A stretch of DNA of 37,691 nt, taken from positions 1 through 37,691 of the forward strand of contig NZ_JAUSTE010000019.1 in the NCBI RefSeq assembly GCF_030812675.1, written 5' to 3'. Made by a program: the position numbers and the translations under genes. The notes below the pieces were generated by a model. The model was not told the DNA's origin. It worked only from the letters and a program-made list of their open reading frames with translations, and did not search any database. This document shows, one piece after another, positions 34,127-37,691 of this stretch. Position 1 is the first letter of the stretch. Each line of letters opens with the position of its first letter. Source of the stretch: Sinomonas atrocyanea. GTDB taxonomy: Bacteria > Actinomycetota > Actinomycetes > Actinomycetales > Micrococcaceae.

Positions 34127-35634
34127 CTGCGCGGTACGTCCTCGCGCTGGACGAGGGCTCTACGAGCGCCAGAGCAGTCCTGGTCAGCCTCGAGGGCGAG
34201 ATCGTCGCCGAGGCACGCAATCCCGTGGTCCCGACGTTCCCGCGGCCCCGGTGGGTGGAGCTCGATCCGATGGCCCTCTGGGAGACCCAGCGCCGGAGCA
34301 TGCAGGCGGCGATGGCCAAGGTCGGCGCGACCACGGACGATCTCGCGGCGGTGGGTATCACCACCCACCGTGAGACGTGCCTGGTCTGGGACAGACGCAC
34401 CGGCGAACCCGTCCACCCGGCGCTGATGTGGATGTCGAAGCAGACCGACGCCATCATCGACGGCTGGCGCCTGGATGGCCTGGACGCCGAGTTCAGGAGC
34501 AGGACGGGCCTCTTCAACGACTCCTTCTTCAGCGCGGCGAAGCTCGCCTGGATCCTGGATAACGTTCCGGGTGCCCGCGTCCGCGCGGAGCGGGGGGAGC
34601 TCGCGGCCGGCACCGTGGACACGTGGCTCCTCTGGCAGCTCACCGGCGGCAGATCGCACTTCACGGACCACAGCGAGGCGTCCAGGACGGCACTCTTCTC
34701 GCTCGATGCGCTCGACTGGGACGAGAAGCTCGCCGAAGCGTGCGGCATCCCGCTGCGCCTGCTGCCCCCGGCCCTCGCCTCAGACGCGCACTTCGGCGAG
34801 ATGCGGCCGCAGGACGTGGGGCTGCCGGGCACCGCCTCGGTCCCCATCATGGCCATCATGGCCGACCAGCAGGCGGGGATGTTCGGGCAGGCCTGCTTCG
34901 AGTCCGGCTCGGTCAAGAACACCTACGGCACGGCGGGCGTGCTCACGGCCAACACCGGCTCCACGCCGGTCGTCGTGGACGGGCTGACGGCCAGCGTCGG
35001 CTGGACGGTGGCCGGCACCACGGCGTACGAGCTCGAGGGCGTCGTGTTCCACTGCGGCCAGACGCTCCAGTGGATGCGCGAGCGCCTCGGGGTGCTCAAG
35101 CCCGAGGAGCAGATCGAGGAGGTCGCCTCGCGCGTGCCGGACACGGGCGGCGTCTACGTGGTGCCCGCCTTCGCCGGGCTGTGCGCGCCCCACTGGTCGC
35201 GGGACAGCCGGGCCAGCATCGTCGGGCTGACCCTCGAGAGCGGTGCCGAGCACGTGGTCCGCGCCGGGGTGGAGGCCATGGCGTACCAGACCCGCGACAA
35301 CGTCGACGTCCTGTGCGCCTCCGGCCTGGCCGTTCCCGAGCTCAAGGTCGACGGCGGCGCGGCCCGCAGCGACCTGCTCTGCCAGTTCCAGTCCGACATC
35401 CTCGGCATCCCGGTGCGCCGGCCGGCGGAGCTCGAGAGGACAGCCCTCGGCATCGCCCACCTGGCCGGCATGGGGGTCGGCCTCTGGGGGCAGGACGACC
35501 TCGCGACCGGATGGCGGCTGGACCGGGTGTTCGAACCACAGATGTCCGAGGACCGCCGCGAGGCCCTGTATGCGGGATGGCAGGACGCCGTCCGCACCGT
35601 CACCCGGCAGAGCATGGCAGAGGGGTCAGCATGA
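34123..35634 (+). CDS. GlpK-like FGGY polyol kinase with altered substrate pocket
   Basis: The 503-aa kinase aligns along its whole length with glycerol kinase. Shared residues are Asp10 (LALDEGSTSARA), Arg83/Glu84 (THRET), Trp103 and Asp248/Gln249 (MADQQAGMFG, equivalent to Asp245/Gln246 in E. coli GlpK). But the E. coli glycerol-contacting Tyr135 is Phe135 here (NDSFFSAAK), and Phe270 is Val273 (YGTAGVLTANTG). Those changes would remove a hydroxyl contact and enlarge the pocket, so erythritol or another polyol is as likely as glycerol. The comparison uses remembered E. coli sequence. GTG start and GTGA overlap couple it to the GlpD-like gene; its stop overlaps the next ATG (ATGA). Confidence 0.92.
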   Translation: MTARYVLALDEGSTSARAVLVSLEGEIVAEARNPVVPTFPRPRWVELDPMALWETQRRSMQAAMAKVGATTDDLAAVGITTHRETCLVWDRRTGEPVHPALMWMSKQTDAIIDGWRLDGLDAEFRSRTGLFNDSFFSAAKLAWILDNVPGARVRAERGELAAGTVDTWLLWQLTGGRSHFTDHSEASRTALFSLDALDWDEKLAEACGIPLRLLPPALASDAHFGEMRPQDVGLPGTASVPIMAIMADQQAGMFGQACFESGSVKNTYGTAGVLTANTGSTPVVVDGLTASVGWTVAGTTAYELEGVVFHCGQTLQWMRERLGVLKPEEQIEEVASRVPDTGGVYVVPAFAGLCAPHWSRDSRASIVGLTLESGAEHVVRAGVEAMAYQTRDNVDVLCASGLAVPELKVDGGAARSDLLCQFQSDILGIPVRRPAELERTALGIAHLAGMGVGLWGQDDLATGWRLDRVFEPQMSEDRREALYAGWQDAVRTVTRQSMAEGSA

Positions 35635-36389
35635 GCGCACCTGCTCCCTTCGGCCCGGGTCCCCTGTTCCTGGTTCAAGAGCAGGGAAGGCGTTCTGGAC
35701 GCGACGACATGGAGCTGGTCGCACGCCGCCTTGATTCCCTCGGCCACGGTGGCCGAGCGGAAATCAACATCTCCGTTCCTTACGCCACTGCAGCCTTCAG
35801 CCGTCTCGATTCACGGCGGCCAGGATACCCAGAGGCTCGGGAACGTCTGGCGCAGCGCGGCTTCGAACCGATCATCCGACCGGTCGGCGGCCATCTGGCC
35901 ATCTACGGAACAGGTGACCTCGTCATCCACCTGTGGGGACGCCACCCTTCATCTCGACTCCATATACGAGAACGCTTCCTGCTCTTCGGCGATGCACTGT
36001 CCCGCGCCTTCAGGACCTTGGGGGTCGATGCCCGCATCGGCCCCGTTCCCGGCGAGTACTGCAGCGGCGAATACAGCGTCAATGACTCCGGCAGGGCCAA
36101 GCTGGTCGGGACAGGCCAGCGGCTGACCAAGGACGGATACCTCCTCAGCGCCGTCGTCATGGTCGAACCCGCCGAACCGGTCCGCGAAGCTCTCGCCGAC
36201 GCCTACCGCTCACTGTGCCTCGACTTCCGACCGGAAACCGTCGGGTCAGTTGCCGACTCGGTTCCAGGGGTAAGCGCAGCGGACGTGCGTCGGGTCATTG
36301 CCTCAGAGCTGCGCGCACTGCTCCTCCCGGCCACCGCCACGCTCGCCTCAGTGGCCTTCACATCCACCCCTGCACGGCTGTGCAGCTGA
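35631..36389 (+). CDS. Lipoate-protein ligase A/octanoyltransferase-family protein
   Basis: The 252-aa protein fits the BPL/LplA lipoyl-transferase family. RPVGGHLAIYGTGDLVIHL (83-101) is the substrate loop, GEYCSGEYSVN (141-151) the family hallmark, and AKLVGTGQR holds the conserved Lys157. A C-terminal helical part (VSAADVRRVIASEL) resembles the accessory region. It would attach lipoate or octanoate to a lipoyl domain. No lipoyl-domain gene is in this operon; the nearest is the free-standing domain at 19987. The ATG overlaps the kinase stop. Codon third positions look richer in A/T than in neighbours (for example TCATCTCGACTCCATATACG), suggesting separate ancestry. Function is inferred from motifs. 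Confidence 0.82.
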   Translation: MSAPAPFGPGPLFLVQEQGRRSGRDDMELVARRLDSLGHGGRAEINISVPYATAAFSRLDSRRPGYPEARERLAQRGFEPIIRPVGGHLAIYGTGDLVIHLWGRHPSSRLHIRERFLLFGDALSRAFRTLGVDARIGPVPGEYCSGEYSVNDSGRAKLVGTGQRLTKDGYLLSAVVMVEPAEPVREALADAYRSLCLDFRPETVGSVADSVPGVSAADVRRVIASELRALLLPATATLASVAFTSTPARLCS

Positions 36390-36429
36390 TATTGCTGCCT
36401 TCGGCAGAACCAAGCATTAGGAGGATCCT

Positions 36430-37691
36430 GTGGCCGATCTGCCGCACGACGACCCGACTTCCGCCCCCCGCACGGGGGTCGCGTCGCTCAAGGCCAGGCC
36501 CCACGCGAAGGTCCTGATCGTCGGCGGCGGCATCAACGGCGTCGGCACCTTCCGCGATCTCGCCCTCCAGGGCGTCGACGTGGCCCTGGTCGAGCGCGGC
36601 GACTACTGCGACGGGGCCTCCGGCGCCTCGTCGCACATGATCCACGGCGGGATCCGCTACCTGGAGAACGGCGAGTTCCGGCTCGTCAACGAGTCTGTGG
36701 TGGAGCGCAACCGTCTCCTGCGGATCGCCCCGCACTACGTCAAGCCGCTGCAGACCACGATTCCGATCTTCTCCACCTTCTCCGGCATCCTCAACGCCCC
36801 GCTGCGGTTCCTCACCCACCGCTCCGGGAAGCCGCAGGAGCGCGGCGCCGTCCTGATCAAGCTCGGGCTGAGCCTCTACGACGCCTTCTCCCGCAACGGC
36901 GGCACGGTCCCGCGCCACCGCTTCCTGGGACGCCGCAAGGCCCTCGCCGAGCTCCCGCTGCTGCGCCCCGACCTGAAGTACACCGCCACCTACTTCGACG
37001 CCTCCGTCCACAACCCCGAGCGGCTGACCCTCGACGTGCTGCGTGACGGGCTTGCCGCCGGTCCGCAGGCGCGCGCCACCAACTACGTCTCCGCCGTGGG
37101 CGTCTCCGCGGGCAACGCAGCGCAGGACGGCGCGGCGGTGCGGCTCCGCGACGAGCTCACCGGGGAGGAGTTCGACTTCAGCGCCGACGTCGTGGTCAAC
37201 ACCACCGGCGCCTGGGTCGACGAGACCAACGGTTCCTTCGGCGCACCCACCCGGTTCATGGGCGGGACGAAGGGCTCGCACATCGTCCTCGACCACCCCG
37301 GGCTGCTCAGGGCCTGCGCGGGCCGCGAGATCTTCTTCGAGCACAGCGACGGGCGCATCGTCCTCATCTACCCGATGGGCGAACGGGTCCTCGTGGGCAC
37401 CACGGACATCGATGCGGGCGACGACCTCACGCCCACGTGCACGGACGAGGAGATCGCCTACTTCTTCGACCTCATCCACCACGTCTTCCCCACCATCGAG
37501 GTGGGGAAGGAGAGCATCGTCTACACGTTCTCCGGAGTCCGCCCGCTCCCGCGGCACGACGACACCGCGCCGGGATTCGTCTCGCGCGACTACCGGATCG
37601 AGCGGGCCGCCCTGCCGGGCGGCTCGGGCCAGACCATGCTCAGCCTCGTGGGCGGCAAGTGGACCACCTTCCGGGCGCTCTCCGAGCACCT
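36430..37691 (+). CDS. Second GlpD-family dehydrogenase (C-terminus beyond window)
   Basis: Open to the window edge, with 420 codons visible. It has a ~35-residue N-terminal extension, then FAD loop LIVGGGINGVG, ASSHMIHGGIRYLENGEFRLV, MGGTKGSHIVLDHPG, YPMGERVLVGTTD, TFSGVRPLPRHDD and GGKWTTFRALSEH, the standard GlpD order. It differs strongly from the first GlpD-like protein (for example HMIHGGIRYLEN versus RLVHGGLRYLEH), so it is not a recent duplicate and may act on another phosphorylated polyol. The GTG at 36430 has AGGAGG (36419-36424) 5 bases upstream. It lies 40 bp after the lipoate-ligase homologue, probably in the same operon. The C-terminal domain is not seen. Confidence 0.92.
   Translation, partial: MADLPHDDPTSAPRTGVASLKARPHAKVLIVGGGINGVGTFRDLALQGVDVALVERGDYCDGASGASSHMIHGGIRYLENGEFRLVNESVVERNRLLRIAPHYVKPLQTTIPIFSTFSGILNAPLRFLTHRSGKPQERGAVLIKLGLSLYDAFSRNGGTVPRHRFLGRRKALAELPLLRPDLKYTATYFDASVHNPERLTLDVLRDGLAAGPQARATNYVSAVGVSAGNAAQDGAAVRLRDELTGEEFDFSADVVVNTTGAWVDETNGSFGAPTRFMGGTKGSHIVLDHPGLLRACAGREIFFEHSDGRIVLIYPMGERVLVGTTDIDAGDDLTPTCTDEEIAYFFDLIHHVFPTIEVGKESIVYTFSGVRPLPRHDDTAPGFVSRDYRIERAALPGGSGQTMLSLVGGKWTTFRALSEH

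Overview
This window is high-GC actinobacterial DNA, most likely from a Micrococcaceae relative of Arthrobacter or Sinomonas. That placement is inferred from base composition, the lone MsiK/UgpC-type ATPase, the DUF4032 protein, the otsA-otsB pair and many GTG starts with ATGA/GTGA stop-start overlaps. No species can be named from the sequence alone.

Layout. Positions 1-82 hold the 3' end of a 5S rRNA and its terminator. Positions 247-7647 look like ordinary chromosome: an SRPBCC protein, a DUF2461 protein, a kinase-like DUF4032 protein, a multiple-sugar importer ATPase, trehalose synthesis genes otsA-otsB and a membrane-anchored DsbA-like protein. A tRNA-Thr(TGT) at 7782 is followed by an excisionase-like HTH gene and a tyrosine integrase (7996-9497), then about 800 bp without a confident gene.

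Positions 10340-21848 form one long plus-strand catabolic block: a CUT2 (ribose-type) importer, a glycerol-1-phosphate dehydrogenase (AraM) homologue, an FGGY kinase and an AraL/NagD-like phosphatase. After an internal promoter come E1-alpha and E1-beta of a 2-oxoacid/acetoin dehydrogenase-type complex, a free-standing lipoyl domain, a class II aldolase and a free-standing E2 catalytic domain. Positions 22348-31176 run on the minus strand: pepD, a second CUT2 importer with two permeases, an epoxide hydrolase and a BKACE/DUF849 enzyme. A SorC-family regulator (31319-32323) is divergent from a plus-strand operon of a GlpD-family dehydrogenase, a GlpK-like kinase, a lipoate-protein ligase homologue and a second GlpD-family gene that runs off the window.

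Main observation. Four promoter regions, spread over 15 kb and both strands, carry a shared palindrome GAAT-N4-ATTC: three perfect sites and three near-perfect ones. Three of these promoters have a perfect TTGACA -35 box with an operator centred about 28-30 bp after the -10. I infer that one SorC-type regulator ties together the lipoyl-dependent E1/E2-aldolase block, the second importer, the BKACE/epoxide hydrolase pair and the GlpD/kinase/lipoate-ligase operon. The parts suggest a pathway for an unidentified polyol or sugar: import, phosphorylation, flavin-linked oxidation, aldol cleavage, then lipoyl-dependent acyl-CoA formation. The E2 is split into two genes, and a dedicated ligase may lipoylate its carrier domain. 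The substrate cannot be read from the sequence.
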